Shown here: positions 8,928-17,615 of the stretch, piece by piece | Layout: every line of letters starts with the position of its first letter | Position numbering within the stretch: position 1 is the first letter of the stretch | DNA from: an uncultured Clostridia bacterium | Lineage (GTDB): Bacteria > Bacillota > Clostridia > TANB77 > CAG-465 | NCBI GenBank assembly: GCA_944383015.1 | Contig: CALWOC010000004.1 | Span: 53,373-117,372, forward strand | Direction of reading: 5' to 3' | DNA length: 64,000 nt | The notes under the pieces: generated by a model | The model's database searches: none | The model's input: only the letters and a program-made list of their open reading frames with translations | What the model was told of the DNA's origin: nothing | Made by a program: the position numbers and the translations under genes

Positions 8928-9080
8928 ATGAAAAAAAGAGATAGAATTGTTTTTCTAACAATATTCATAATTTTAATGTTTTTAATTATATTTAACATAC
9001 TAATGTTAATACGAAATATTAGTATATTTAGTTCTCTAAAAGAGTGTTATAATCAAATACAAATTGAAAAAGCTGAATAG
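8928..9080 (+). CDS. 50-residue single-span membrane peptide
   Basis: This short gene starts at ATG 8928 with a good ribosome binding site (GGAGG, 8-9 nt upstream) and ends at TAG 9080. The product has a charged start (MKKRDR), one strongly hydrophobic span (about residues 7-28) and a polar C-terminal tail with one Cys. That is the form of many small membrane regulators and of some hydrophobic toxins. The stop codon lies inside a strong terminator stem, so the gene is a compact one-gene unit. It faces the RHH gene across a 107-nt gap. I do not recognise the family. Coding status rests on the ribosome binding site, length and terminator placement. Confidence 0.55.
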   Translation: MKKRDRIVFLTIFIILMFLIIFNILMLIRNISIFSSLKECYNQIQIEKAE

Positions 9081-9097
9081 TATTAGCTATTCAGCTT
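9070..9097. terminator. Bidirectional terminator
   Basis: AAGCTGAATAG and CTATTCAGCTT form an 11-bp perfect stem with a 6-nt loop. On the minus strand it is followed by TTTTTC and serves the DUF975-PF06541 gene; on the plus strand it closes the 50-residue peptide gene. Confidence 0.8.
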
Positions 9098-9100
9098 AAT

Positions 9101-10705
9101 TTATTCTTCTTGACTCTCAGTTATAATATTTTTAATATTATCATCTGTTATTCCCGCTCCTATATTAGGATATAAAGAGGAATATACAAAGTCTGCTAAA
9201 AATAATAAAACTAATATTACGCATAAAGCTTCTCTTACTTTTTTTGGTATTTTAGAAATAATTCCATGCATATATGGTGCAGCTATATATAAACATAAGC
9301 AGCCACCTATACCAAAAAATACTAGTCCTTCACAACAAACTCTGCCATTTATATTTAAAAAATATCCTGTATAATCCCACCATCTCATTCCATGAGTATA
9401 TTCTAAATACCATGATGTAAAATATTCTATACTACCGCATAAAAGTATTACTATAAAAAATGTTAAAATTGGATTATCTGTTATCTTTTTATATTTTTTA
9501 GGTAAGAAAAGTAAAAATAGTATCACTATACAACCAGTACCATAAATTGGAAGCCATGGTCCAAGCATTGTACCTCTATTTACGAATTCTCCAAATTTAA
9601 AAATGTAGATTCCAACTTCCCATAACCATCCTAAAAACGAAAAAGCAAAAAACATTAAAATTAATGATGTAACACTATATTTTTGGTAATAGTTAAATAT
9701 TTCATCTGCTTTTTTCATTTCTTTTCTTTTTACACCAGGATAGCATTCAAAATTTTTAGTATTTTCTAATAATGCTCTATCATTTAGTAGCTCATATTTT
9801 GGTTTCTTATCTTTTATATATTGTTTTTTTACATCTGTATAAAACTCTACAATACTTGCTGTATAATATGGATTTGAATATAATACTCCAAATATACCAA
9901 AAGATATTATATTTAATATTTCATAAAATAAAAAAGAAAAATCAAGTTTAAATAACTGAAACTTATATCCATTCATCATTTTTCTTGATAGTGTTATTGC
10001 ATCTTTAGGTTTTATGTTAGGATTTTCTGCCATAATCATAGGAACTAATCTATATGAAAAGGTTTTAATTATTCCACCTATTATAGTAAAATTCCACAAA
10101 AATTGATATATATCTGTAATAAGTATTGTTTTTACAACATTTATATAATTTTTTAAATTTATTATATCTATTAATCTTTTAAATGGAGTCTTGTAATAAA
10201 TTCTAGATTCCATGAACATCCTTGATTCACATACTCTTAGTGGTTTTTGAACAAAAACTCCATACAAAAATTGTATTAAAATAATTATTATACTAAGAGC
10301 TACTGTCTGCTTTGCGTTAACAAATAAATCCATTAAAAATTTAAGTATTTTAAATATAAATCTCTCAGCATGTGTTATTCCATCAAATATTGTTCTAAAT
10401 ATTCCGCCTGTTACACTTTCTTTAAACTTTATCTTTTCTATATCATCTGTATGAAAGATTTCATTTAATACATCACTTGTAATATCTGAATTAGTATCTG
10501 TCAAATAGTCTAGTCTTATATCTGGATTATAGCTACTATTAAATTCTATAACAAAATCCATTCTTATTATATTTTTTATTCCAGTCATTGATGTATTATA
10601 ATTTCCTGCAAGAAACATCATAATAAAACAAATAAAAACCAATGTAAAATAATTTTTCTTTACTGTATTTCGTGCTTGTTTTCTAATTTCTCTGTTTTTT
10701 CTCAT
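9101..10705 (-). CDS. DUF975-PF06541 fusion membrane protein
   Basis: The protein of 534 residues joins two membrane modules. The first (about 1-320) is DUF975-like, with a basic start, several helices and the segment AENPNIKPKDAITLSRKMMNGYKFQLFKLDFSF followed by NPYYTASIVEFY, given here in two parts of a known pattern. The second (about 345-530) is PF06541, annotated as putative ABC transporter permease (CmpB-like): FLGWLWEVGIYIF, NRGTMLGPWLPIYGTG and RWWDYTGYFLNINGRVC. No ATPase partner is adjacent, so a transport role is unproven. A start 16 codons upstream exists, but ATG at 10705 has AGGAG at proper distance. Two other PF06541 proteins lie in this window, at 20358 and 46709. Confidence 0.8.
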   Translation of the reverse strand: MRKNREIRKQARNTVKKNYFTLVFICFIMMFLAGNYNTSMTGIKNIIRMDFVIEFNSSYNPDIRLDYLTDTNSDITSDVLNEIFHTDDIEKIKFKESVTGGIFRTIFDGITHAERFIFKILKFLMDLFVNAKQTVALSIIIILIQFLYGVFVQKPLRVCESRMFMESRIYYKTPFKRLIDIINLKNYINVVKTILITDIYQFLWNFTIIGGIIKTFSYRLVPMIMAENPNIKPKDAITLSRKMMNGYKFQLFKLDFSFLFYEILNIISFGIFGVLYSNPYYTASIVEFYTDVKKQYIKDKKPKYELLNDRALLENTKNFECYPGVKRKEMKKADEIFNYYQKYSVTSLILMFFAFSFLGWLWEVGIYIFKFGEFVNRGTMLGPWLPIYGTGCIVILFLLFLPKKYKKITDNPILTFFIVILLCGSIEYFTSWYLEYTHGMRWWDYTGYFLNINGRVCCEGLVFFGIGGCLCLYIAAPYMHGIISKIPKKVREALCVILVLLFLADFVYSSLYPNIGAGITDDNIKNIITESQEE

Positions 10706-10766
10706 AATAAAATCTCCTAGAACAATACTACCATATGTATATAAAAAATACAATACACAACAAAAT

Positions 10767-10795
10767 TTGACATATATACTACTTGAATTTATTGT
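10767..10795 (+). promoter_or_regulatory. Candidate promoter for a small RNA
   Basis: The plus strand has TTGACA (10767-10772), a 17-nt spacer and TATTGT (10790-10795). It lies in an intergenic region with no plus-strand gene downstream, only a structured region ending in a strong terminator. Confidence 0.45.
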
Positions 10796-10801
10796 ATTAT
10801 T

Positions 10802-10945
10802 ATGTTAAACTATTAATGTATGATATTTTCATACATTTTCTTTTTATTATAATGATTTCCACCGGCTAGGCATTATAATAGAAATAGAGCGTCTTATTTA
10901 AAGAACCTGTAAATTTAATTACAGGTTCTTTAAATTTTTCTTTTA
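10802..10945 (+). ncRNA. Candidate small non-coding RNA
   Basis: A plausible transcript of about 140 nt runs from the promoter at 10767-10795 to the terminator ending near 10945, with no open reading frame of note. It would contain a hairpin ATGTATGA/TCATACAT and a 9-bp stem ATTATAATG (10846-10854)/CATTATAAT (10871-10879). The 16-nt loop of that stem is unusually GC-rich and contains CCACCGGCTAGG. The loop start ATTTC could pair with GAAAT just after the stem (10881-10885), which would make a pseudoknot. A 16-bp terminator stem with a T tract follows. No known family is recognised. The main alternative is that the region is part of the minus-strand leader of the DUF975 gene. Confidence 0.4.
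10897..10944 (+). terminator. Strong terminator, 16-bp stem
   Basis: TTTAAAGAACCTGTAA (10897-10912) pairs perfectly with TTACAGGTTCTTTAAA (10919-10934) and is followed by TTTTTCTTTT on the plus strand. No plus-strand protein gene ends here, so it terminates the candidate small RNA. Confidence 0.7.
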
Positions 10946-10949
10946 AAAC

Positions 10950-10977
10950 AAAAAAAGGTTAACCTAAGTTAACCTTT
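10950..10977 (-). terminator. Terminator after tRNA-Arg
   Basis: AAAGGTTAAC and GTTAACCTTT form a 10-bp stem with a 4-nt loop; on the minus strand it is followed by a T run and lies 9 nt past the tRNA-Arg CCA end. Confidence 0.75.
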
Positions 10978-10985
10978 CTTTTTTA

Positions 10986-11062
<77 letters not shown>

Positions 11063-11089
11063 ATCTGTACTATTATTTAGTACTCTAAT

Positions 11090-11118
11090 ATAATAACACA
11101 GTCTTTATAAAAAATCAA
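11090..11118 (-). promoter_or_regulatory. Sigma-A promoter of tRNA-Arg
   Basis: The minus strand has TTGATT (11118-11113), a 17-nt spacer and TATTAT (11095-11090), placed 28 nt upstream of the tRNA 5' end. Confidence 0.65.
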
Positions 11119-11135
11119 GTACTTTTTGTATTTTT

Positions 11136-12254
11136 TTATAGATTATTTGTATCTATTACAAAAAGAGGTACTTCCATTTCTTCCTTCGTAAGTCCAGCAT
11201 GTCTAGCTTCCATCATAAATCCATCATTTTCCCATTCTAAAGCTTTATCTCCTATTGCAAAAGCCATATAGTCTCCTACAACTTCATCTATTCTTGGATT
11301 TTTCTCTCCTTCACCAAATAGTTTTTTCTCTAAGATTTGCTCTTTTGTTAACAATAAGAAATCTTTTTTAAACAACTTATTAAATTCTTTTTCAAATATA
11401 TTTTTATATTCTTCTTTAACGTAAAAATTTACAGCTCTACTTTCAATACTTGGTCTTCTTATTAACATATCTTGTATTTTAGGATAATCTTCTAAATATA
11501 TAGACTTAGTATTAACAAGACCGTGATCAGCCATTACAATTATTAAGGAATCCTCTAAAACTTCTGCAAGTTCACAAACAAAACTGTTAATATATCTTAT
11601 ATTTTCTTTTACGTATTCATGATCAGTTCCAAGTGCATGCATTAAAGAATCCGGTTCTTCAAGATAAGTATAAATAAAATCCTCTACATCATTTTTAGCA
11701 ATCAAGTGAACTTTTCTTAGCATTTCTTCACAGCTATAAACAAATTCATTTGTATCAGAATATTTAGAAATATCATGAGTTGTTACAACACCATTTGTAA
11801 CTTCCTTTATAATATCAAATACATTTTTATATCCCATATATTTTTGAGCAACACTATATTCTTCTACTTTTTCATTACTATCTTGATATGTATTTTTAAA
11901 AACAGTTATATTAGAATCATACTCTTTAAAATACATATCCCATCCAAGCCAAGCATGTTCAATTGGAGCTTTACCACTTTCTATTGTTGGAATAGCACAA
12001 CCAGTAGTAGAAGGACATACTGATGATATATTTCCAACATAATGCCTCATTAAAAAGTCAGTATTTTTTAAGAATTTTTTTACAGAAGATACTCCCATTC
12101 CGTCAAAAACCATTAATACTATATTATTATACTTATTTTTTAACTTTTCATCTAAAATTTCTAAACTCTTATGTCCATTATCATAACCATAATACTTTAA
12201 AATTGAAGATATTACAGATAATATACTTTTATTATAGTCTGGATATTTTATCAT
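11136..12254 (-). CDS. Alkaline-phosphatase-superfamily phosphodiesterase/nucleotide pyrophosphatase
   Basis: This 372-residue soluble protein belongs to the alkaline phosphatase superfamily, near the type I phosphodiesterase/nucleotide pyrophosphatase group. The metal and nucleophile region is NIVLMVFDGMGVSS (about 45-58) followed by CPSTTGCAIPTIESG (about 80-94), where a Thr would be the nucleophile. Later metal ligands lie in EEPDSLMHALGTDH and VMADHGLVNT. There is no signal peptide, so it acts in the cytoplasm on an unknown phosphodiester or phosphonate substrate. The ATG has AGGAGAGTAAA upstream. It lies 9 nt after the ABC-F gene, on the same strand, and is likely cotranscribed with it. 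Confidence 0.85.
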   Translation of the reverse strand: MIKYPDYNKSILSVISSILKYYGYDNGHKSLEILDEKLKNKYNNIVLMVFDGMGVSSVKKFLKNTDFLMRHYVGNISSVCPSTTGCAIPTIESGKAPIEHAWLGWDMYFKEYDSNITVFKNTYQDSNEKVEEYSVAQKYMGYKNVFDIIKEVTNGVVTTHDISKYSDTNEFVYSCEEMLRKVHLIAKNDVEDFIYTYLEEPDSLMHALGTDHEYVKENIRYINSFVCELAEVLEDSLIIVMADHGLVNTKSIYLEDYPKIQDMLIRRPSIESRAVNFYVKEEYKNIFEKEFNKLFKKDFLLLTKEQILEKKLFGEGEKNPRIDEVVGDYMAFAIGDKALEWENDGFMMEARHAGLTKEEMEVPLFVIDTNNL

Positions 12255-12263
12255 TTTACTCTC

Positions 12264-13874
12264 CTATAAACTAGTCTCTTTTTTCATCAACTCAATGTTT
12301 TGCTCTAAATACTCATCATATGTACATCTTCTATCAATTATTCCATCATCAGTAATTTCAATTATTCTATTTGCCACTGTTTGTACGAATTGATGATCAT
12401 GAGATACAAACATAAGCTCGGCATTTGTTCTAATTAATCCTTCATTTAAAGCAGTAATACTTTCTAAATCTAGATGATTTGTTGGTTCATCTAAAAATAG
12501 TAAATTTGGTGCTTCTAGCATTGCTCTTGCGAGCATGCATCTAGCTCTTTCTCCTCCAGATAAAACACCAATTTTCTTTAAAGCTTCATCACCTGAAAAT
12601 AACATTCTTCCTAAGAAGCTTCTTACAACAGTCTCATCAGTAATTCCATAATCATCAGCTATCCACTCAACAATACTCTTATCTGAATTAAAATATTCTT
12701 CATTGTCTTGTGGTACATATGAAGGTGTTATTGTCTGACCAAATGTAATTTTACCTGTATCTGGTTTTATCTTTCCCATTATAACATTAAATAAAGCTGT
12801 TTTAGCAAGACCATTTCCACCTACAAGAGCAATTTTATCTCCTTTTAATATCTTAAAAGATACATTATTTAAAAGCTTCTCTCCATCTACAGTTAATGAT
12901 ACATCTTCAACAGATAAAATCTCTTTTCCAGACTCTCTTTCAGGTTTAAAATCTATAAAAGGATATCTTCTTGTTGATGGTTTTATTTCATCTAATTCTA
13001 TTTTTTCTAAAGTTTTCTTTCTTGAAGTTGCCTGTTTTGATTTTGATGCATTCGCACTAAATCTTCTAATAAATTCTTCAAGTTCTTTTATTTTTTCCTC
13101 TTTTTTCTTATTTGCATCTTTCATTTGTTTTAAAGCAAGCTGACTTGATTCATACCAAAAATCATAATTACCAACAAATAAATTAATTTTTCCATAATCT
13201 ATATCTAAAATATGTGTACATACTTTATTTAAAAAGTATCTATCATGAGATACAACAATCACGGTATTTTCAAAGTTAATTAAAAATTCCTCTAACCAAC
13301 TTATTGCTGCCATATCAAGATTATTTGTAGGCTCATCTAATATCAAAACATCTGGATTTCCAAATAAAGCTTGTGCCAATAATACTTTAACTTTTTGTGG
13401 TCCTGTAAGTTCCTTCATTAAACATTCGTGATATTCTGTATCAATTCCAAGTCCTGTTAATAGTTGTGCAGCATCAGTATCTGCCATCCAACCATTAAGT
13501 TCTGCAAACTCTGCTTCAAGCTCTCCAGCTTTTATTCCATCTTCATCATTAAAATCTGGCTTTGCATATAATGCATCTTTCTCTTGCATTATCTCATATA
13601 ATCTTTCATTTCCACGTATAACAGTGTCAATTACCTTTACATCATCATACATATAATGGTCTTGTTTTAATACACCAAGTCTTTCATTTTTCGTCATATA
13701 TACTTCACCCTCACTTGGCTCTAATTCTCCTGTTAATACTTTTAAAAATGTTGATTTACCTGCACCATTTGCACCAATAATCCCATAACAATTTCCAGGA
13801 GTAAACTTAACATTTACATCCTCATATAAAACTCTTTTTCCAAATCTAACTGTAACACCGTTTGTTCCTAACAT
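12264..13874 (-). CDS. ABC-F family ATPase (YbiT/YkpA-like)
   Basis: ABC-F proteins are soluble twin-ATPase translation factors that bind the ribosomal E site. This 536-residue protein has Walker A GANGAGKST (34-42), signature LTGPQK and ILDEPTNNLD in the first domain. A charged linker follows (about 240-310), and the second domain has LSGGERARCMLARAM and FLDEPTNHLD. There are no membrane segments. The length and the non-LSGG first signature match the YbiT/YkpA subgroup rather than the known antibiotic-resistance ABC-F proteins. The second Walker A reads GGNGLAKT (about 350), with Ala in place of the final Gly, so ATP use at that site may differ. A ribosome binding site AAAGGAGAG precedes the ATG. 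Confidence 0.92.
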   Translation of the reverse strand: MLGTNGVTVRFGKRVLYEDVNVKFTPGNCYGIIGANGAGKSTFLKVLTGELEPSEGEVYMTKNERLGVLKQDHYMYDDVKVIDTVIRGNERLYEIMQEKDALYAKPDFNDEDGIKAGELEAEFAELNGWMADTDAAQLLTGLGIDTEYHECLMKELTGPQKVKVLLAQALFGNPDVLILDEPTNNLDMAAISWLEEFLINFENTVIVVSHDRYFLNKVCTHILDIDYGKINLFVGNYDFWYESSQLALKQMKDANKKKEEKIKELEEFIRRFSANASKSKQATSRKKTLEKIELDEIKPSTRRYPFIDFKPERESGKEILSVEDVSLTVDGEKLLNNVSFKILKGDKIALVGGNGLAKTALFNVIMGKIKPDTGKITFGQTITPSYVPQDNEEYFNSDKSIVEWIADDYGITDETVVRSFLGRMLFSGDEALKKIGVLSGGERARCMLARAMLEAPNLLFLDEPTNHLDLESITALNEGLIRTNAELMFVSHDHQFVQTVANRIIEITDDGIIDRRCTYDEYLEQNIELMKKETSL

Positions 13875-13944
13875 TTTTCTCTCCTTTAAACACTAGTAAA
13901 TATTTTACTATAAAACAAATAAAAAATCAACATAAACAAAATAT

Positions 13945-13975
13945 AAAAAGACTTGAAATACAAACACTTCAAGTC
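13945..13975 (-). terminator. Terminator after the gene at 13985
   Basis: GACTTGAA and TTCAAGTC form an 8-bp stem with a 10-nt loop, followed on the minus strand by TTTTTATATTTT. Confidence 0.75.
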
Positions 13976-13984
13976 CTTTTTATA

Positions 13985-15013
13985 TTATTTATAATCCAAT
14001 TGATAAATTCTATTTATAGTCTCATCTATATTATTTTTAGACATTGCTTCTATATTTTCTTTAGTATAACCATTTAAAGCATTTGGTCTACGGGCAATTA
14101 ATTCTTTATATGAATCTTCAAATTGCTTTTTATTTTTCTTTCCAAAAGCATCAGTTTCTCCAATAAAACGTCTCTTCTTATCTTTAGTTACTACTACTAT
14201 TTGCATAGAAGATTTAACTCCATTAATTCTACGCTCATTTGGATATATCCAAACTATATCACTATATTTTATTACATCTAAAGCTGTAGAATAATCTATA
14301 ACATATGTATCCAAAAATATTGTTTTTGTTTTTTCATATTCCATCTTTGAGGGAAAAGCAAGCTCTGTAGAAATTTGAGCTAAATCATATTCATCTGCTA
14401 TTTTCTTTATATTATTTTTAGTTTTTACTATTATACATATATATATTATTATAAATATAACTCCACAAATTAAAGAAATTATACCTAAATCTTCAAACAC
14501 CTGTCCAATATCATTTGGAGTTTTTTTGGCATTAATTAAATATGATGAAAACACTTGATCAAAATTTGATAAATTTAACTCATCTGTTTCATATATTTCA
14601 TTATATGTTTCTATAGCAAGATTTTTTAACTCATCTGAAAATTCTTCACTCATACCATTTATTGTAATGATTTCATCTTCTATATTATTACAAATATTCA
14701 TATATTGACTATCTTCCATATTTATAATATATAGCTTTGTTTCTCCTAAAGCCATATAATACTTATCTTTTACAATATCATCTTCACTATAAGTTGCAAA
14801 ATAATCTGTTATAGCATATACATCTTCTTTAGCATAAATATTACTACTAGTTACATCTTTTAAAGCTGTAGCAGTTGGTAAATCCCTAGAATTTATTATT
14901 ATACCTATAGCAAATAAAAAAATGCCTATTAAAAGCGCCCCTATTGCTAATTTATTAAATACCTTATTTTTATAAAATATTCTCATTAATTCTTTTTTAT
15001 TTTCATTTTCCAT
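13985..15013 (-). CDS. Unrecognised membrane protein with two transmembrane helices
   Basis: The family is not recognised. The protein of about 342 residues has a cytosolic start, one transmembrane helix near residues 21-41 and an extracytoplasmic acidic domain (about 45-175). A second helix lies near 180-205, followed by a basic cytosolic domain that includes VIDYSTALDVIKYSDIVWIY and KKRRFIGETDAFGKK. This C-terminal part has the look of a PH-like or DUF6709-type domain, but I cannot confirm it. ATG at 15013 is preceded by AGGTGATTTATAT; an upstream in-frame start 16 codons earlier has no binding site. It is a single-gene unit, divergent from mscL. Confidence 0.6.
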   Translation of the reverse strand: MENENKKELMRIFYKNKVFNKLAIGALLIGIFLFAIGIIINSRDLPTATALKDVTSSNIYAKEDVYAITDYFATYSEDDIVKDKYYMALGETKLYIINMEDSQYMNICNNIEDEIITINGMSEEFSDELKNLAIETYNEIYETDELNLSNFDQVFSSYLINAKKTPNDIGQVFEDLGIISLICGVIFIIIYICIIVKTKNNIKKIADEYDLAQISTELAFPSKMEYEKTKTIFLDTYVIDYSTALDVIKYSDIVWIYPNERRINGVKSSMQIVVVTKDKKRRFIGETDAFGKKNKKQFEDSYKELIARRPNALNGYTKENIEAMSKNNIDETINRIYQLDYK

Positions 15014-15075
15014 ATATAAATCACCTACTCTAATATTATATGTATTTACAATATTTGTCAATAGAATTTAAAATA

Positions 15076-15104
15076 TTGATTTTATTGTCATTTTATAGTA
15101 ATAT
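15076..15104 (+). promoter_or_regulatory. Possible mscL promoter
   Basis: TTGATT (15076-15081), a 17-nt spacer and TAATAT (15099-15104) lie upstream of mscL and leave a leader of about 10 nt. The -10 element is a weak match. Confidence 0.4.
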
Positions 15105-15121
15105 TTTGTTGGTGATAAAAA

Positions 15122-15583
15122 ATGAAAAAAATTGACACAAAAGAATTACAAGATATATCTAGAAAAAAAGCAAAAATTGCTTTTGAAGATTATAAAAAAT
15201 TTGCTATGAAAGGAAATGTGTTAGACTTAGCTATAGGTATGGTTATGGGATCTGCTTTTACTGCAATAGTAAATTCTATTGTACAATCTCTTATTTCTCC
15301 ACTTATTGGTGCGTTAACTAGTAATGTTGACTTATCTGATTTAAGTTTTACTATTAAAGGTGTATCTTTTGGATACGGAGCTGTCCTAAATTCTATTATT
15401 AGCTTTATAATAATTTCTTTAGTACTATTTATTATTGTAAAAGCTCTTACTAAAGCAAACAAAAAACAAGAAGTAAAAGTTGAAATCACAACTAAAACAT
15501 GTCCTTATTGTCTTAGTACAATTCCAATAAAAGCTACAAGATGTGCTTATTGTACAAGTATATTAGAAGAAGAAAAAGAATAA
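15122..15583 (+). CDS. mscL: Large-conductance mechanosensitive channel with zinc ribbon tail
   Basis: MscL is a pentameric membrane pore that opens under membrane tension and releases solutes after hypo-osmotic shock. The 153-residue protein has the conserved first helix FAMKGNVLDLAIGMVMGSAF (27-46), a periplasmic loop and a second helix (about 88-107). After these it carries an added domain with CPYC (127-130) and CAYC (141-144), a typical zinc ribbon at the place where most MscL proteins end in a short amphipathic helix. The start has GGTGAT upstream. It is a one-gene unit ending at a bidirectional terminator shared with the HU gene. Two MscS-type channels occur later in the window. Confidence 0.93.
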   Translation: MKKIDTKELQDISRKKAKIAFEDYKKFAMKGNVLDLAIGMVMGSAFTAIVNSIVQSLISPLIGALTSNVDLSDLSFTIKGVSFGYGAVLNSIISFIIISLVLFIIVKALTKANKKQEVKVEITTKTCPYCLSTIPIKATRCAYCTSILEEEKE

Positions 15584-15586
15584 AAA

Positions 15587-15612
15587 AATCACGATTAAAT
15601 CGTGATTTTTTT
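15587..15612. terminator. Bidirectional terminator between mscL and hup
   Basis: ATCACGAT and ATCGTGAT form an 8-bp stem with a 3-nt loop (15588-15606), with T runs on both sides, between convergent genes. Confidence 0.85.
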
Positions 15613-15624
15613 GTATAAAATGAA

Positions 15625-15903
15625 TTATTTTTTATTAACTAATTCTTTTAATGCTTTTCCAGCTTTAAATACTGGAGCTTTTGAAGCTGGTATTTTAATT
15701 TCAGCTTTAGTTTGTGGGTTTCTACCTTTTCTAGCAGCTCTTTCTCTTACTTCAAAAGTACCAAAACCAACTAATTGAACTTTTTCTCCGTTTTTAAGTG
15801 TTTCTTCAACACTAGTAACGAATGCGTCTAAAGCAGTTTCAGCAGCTTTTTTAGTTAGTTTGCTTTCTTCTGCTATTTTAGCGATTAATTCAGCTTTATT
15901 CAT
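15625..15903 (-). CDS. hup: HU-family histone-like DNA-binding protein
   Basis: HU is a small basic dimer that bends and compacts DNA. The 92-residue protein has the full family pattern: start [19 protein letters not shown], the strand-forming [20 protein letters not shown], and [24 protein letters not shown] in the DNA-binding arm and C-terminal helix. The ATG is preceded by AGGAGGGG, a strong site in keeping with an abundant protein. It is a single gene ending at a terminator shared with mscL. It could equally be named hupA or hbs; the IHF subfamily is unlikely in this group. Confidence 0.96.
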   Translation of the reverse strand: MNKAELIAKIAEESKLTKKAAETALDAFVTSVEETLKNGEKVQLVGFGTFEVRERAARKGRNPQTKAEIKIPASKAPVFKAGKALKELVNKK

Positions 15904-16007
15904 TTTAATCCCCTCCTATTGTTTAATTATATTTAGAATATACTACAAAAGACTAGTATTGTCAACAGTTTTCTTCTTTTTTCTGACAAAAAAACTTCGT
16001 TTTTTAG

Positions 16008-17597
16008 CTATATTTTAAGCATTTTACATATTTTGTTACCATAAGGTAATTGTTGAATTTCATCTTTATTAAGTATTTTAAGTATAATAACAAAAATTGC
16101 ATATACAATTACACCAATACAGATAGAAATAAGTGTTGAAATTGTATTACCTAAACTAAGTGTTATAAATAATTTATATGAAGCAAATACTGATAATCCC
16201 ATTAAAGCGCTTGCTATAAAAGGTTTTAATATAACTTCCTTTAATGGCATTCTTACTTTTAGTGCTTTAAATAATACAATTGCAGATATTATACAAGCAG
16301 TAGCGCTAAATACAATACTTGTAATAGCTGGTACAACCTCTCCATAGATTGGGATAAAAATCACATTTAAAATATATTTAACAACTGTACCTGCAAGCAT
16401 TGCAAATCCAGGGACAGCAAGTTTTCCAATACCTTGTAATGCTCCTGTTATTGTTTGACAAACTACCGAGAAAAACAATAACCAACATTCAATTTGCAAT
16501 AAATATGCTCCTTCTGGTGCATTAGGAAATATCATCTGAAATATAGGAGTTGCTAGAACAAACAATCCAAATGTACATGGAAGTGCTATAAGTGAAGATA
16601 TCTTTAAAGAATACTTTATCTTACTTAAAGCTTCATCTTTTCTATGTCTTGCAATTGCAGAAGAAATAAATGGTACCAATGCAACTGAAAATGCAACATT
16701 TATAGATAAAGGAACGGCAAGTAAAATATCTACTTTTCCTGAAAGTATTCCATACTTGGCATTTGCAGTTACAATATCATATCCATATTTTTGAAGTCCA
16801 TTTACAACGGTAACAACATCTATTAATCCAGAAAGAGCAGATACTACACTTCCAAATGAAATTGGTACTGCATAAGAAATTAGTTTTTTAGCAATTTTTT
16901 TTCTAGATTCTGTTGCAAATTGTTGAGCTTTATTAATCTCTCTCCAAATTTCATCTCTATTTTTTCTATAATATCTAACTAAATATAAAAATGCTGTAGA
17001 TGTTGCAACAGTAGTTGCAAGTGTTGAACCAGCAGCCATTATTTCTGGACTATTTCCAACAAGCATTAATACAAATATAACAGAAAATACACAATTTATT
17101 ACTTGCTCTATTATTTGTGCTTTACTATATTCACTTACATTTTCCATACCTATAAAATATCCTCTTAAAACGGCAGACATAGATACAAATATAATTGCTG
17201 GAGAAAGCGCCATCAATGTATATTTTACTCCTGGATTATTAAGTATTGTATTGGATATAAACTCTGCACCAAAAAATAGTGATAATGCAAATACAGTTGC
17301 TATACTTACAAAAACTAAAAATGCAGTTTTAAATATTTTGTGAGCTCCTCTTCTATCTCCAAGTGTTATCTTTTCTGATACAAGTTTTGATATAGTATTT
17401 GGTATACCCATTGTTGCTATTGCAAGTATAAAAGTATATACTTGATATCCTGAGCCATAATAACTATTTCCTACATCTGAAAACTGCGGTATATTGGTTT
17501 GAATTATTCTATATATAAAGCCTAATATCTTTATTAATATTTGGGAGCCCATTATTACAAAAACTCCCTTCATAAAGGATTGTTTTTTTATTGCCAA
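16008..17597 (-). CDS. SpoVB/MurJ-family lipid flippase
   Basis: This 529-residue protein has about fourteen hydrophobic helices and belongs to the MOP superfamily polysaccharide exporter group that includes SpoVB and Amj/MurJ-like flippases. Members carry undecaprenyl-linked precursors such as lipid II across the membrane for cell wall or spore cortex synthesis. Typical features are the start KQSFMKGVFVIMGSQILIKILGFIY, given here as its motif only, the GSGYQVYTFILAIATMGIP segment and a basic linker SRKKIAKKLISYAVP. The start codon is TTG at 17597 with GGAGG upstream. It follows the TGS-kinase gene by 18 nt and is probably cotranscribed with it. Several paralogues exist in most Clostridia, so SpoVB itself cannot be asserted. 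Confidence 0.85.
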   Translation of the reverse strand: MAIKKQSFMKGVFVIMGSQILIKILGFIYRIIQTNIPQFSDVGNSYYGSGYQVYTFILAIATMGIPNTISKLVSEKITLGDRRGAHKIFKTAFLVFVSIATVFALSLFFGAEFISNTILNNPGVKYTLMALSPAIIFVSMSAVLRGYFIGMENVSEYSKAQIIEQVINCVFSVIFVLMLVGNSPEIMAAGSTLATTVATSTAFLYLVRYYRKNRDEIWREINKAQQFATESRKKIAKKLISYAVPISFGSVVSALSGLIDVVTVVNGLQKYGYDIVTANAKYGILSGKVDILLAVPLSINVAFSVALVPFISSAIARHRKDEALSKIKYSLKISSLIALPCTFGLFVLATPIFQMIFPNAPEGAYLLQIECWLLFFSVVCQTITGALQGIGKLAVPGFAMLAGTVVKYILNVIFIPIYGEVVPAITSIVFSATACIISAIVLFKALKVRMPLKEVILKPFIASALMGLSVFASYKLFITLSLGNTISTLISICIGVIVYAIFVIILKILNKDEIQQLPYGNKICKMLKI

Positions 17598-17615
17598 AGT
17601 TTTTTCCTCCTTATT

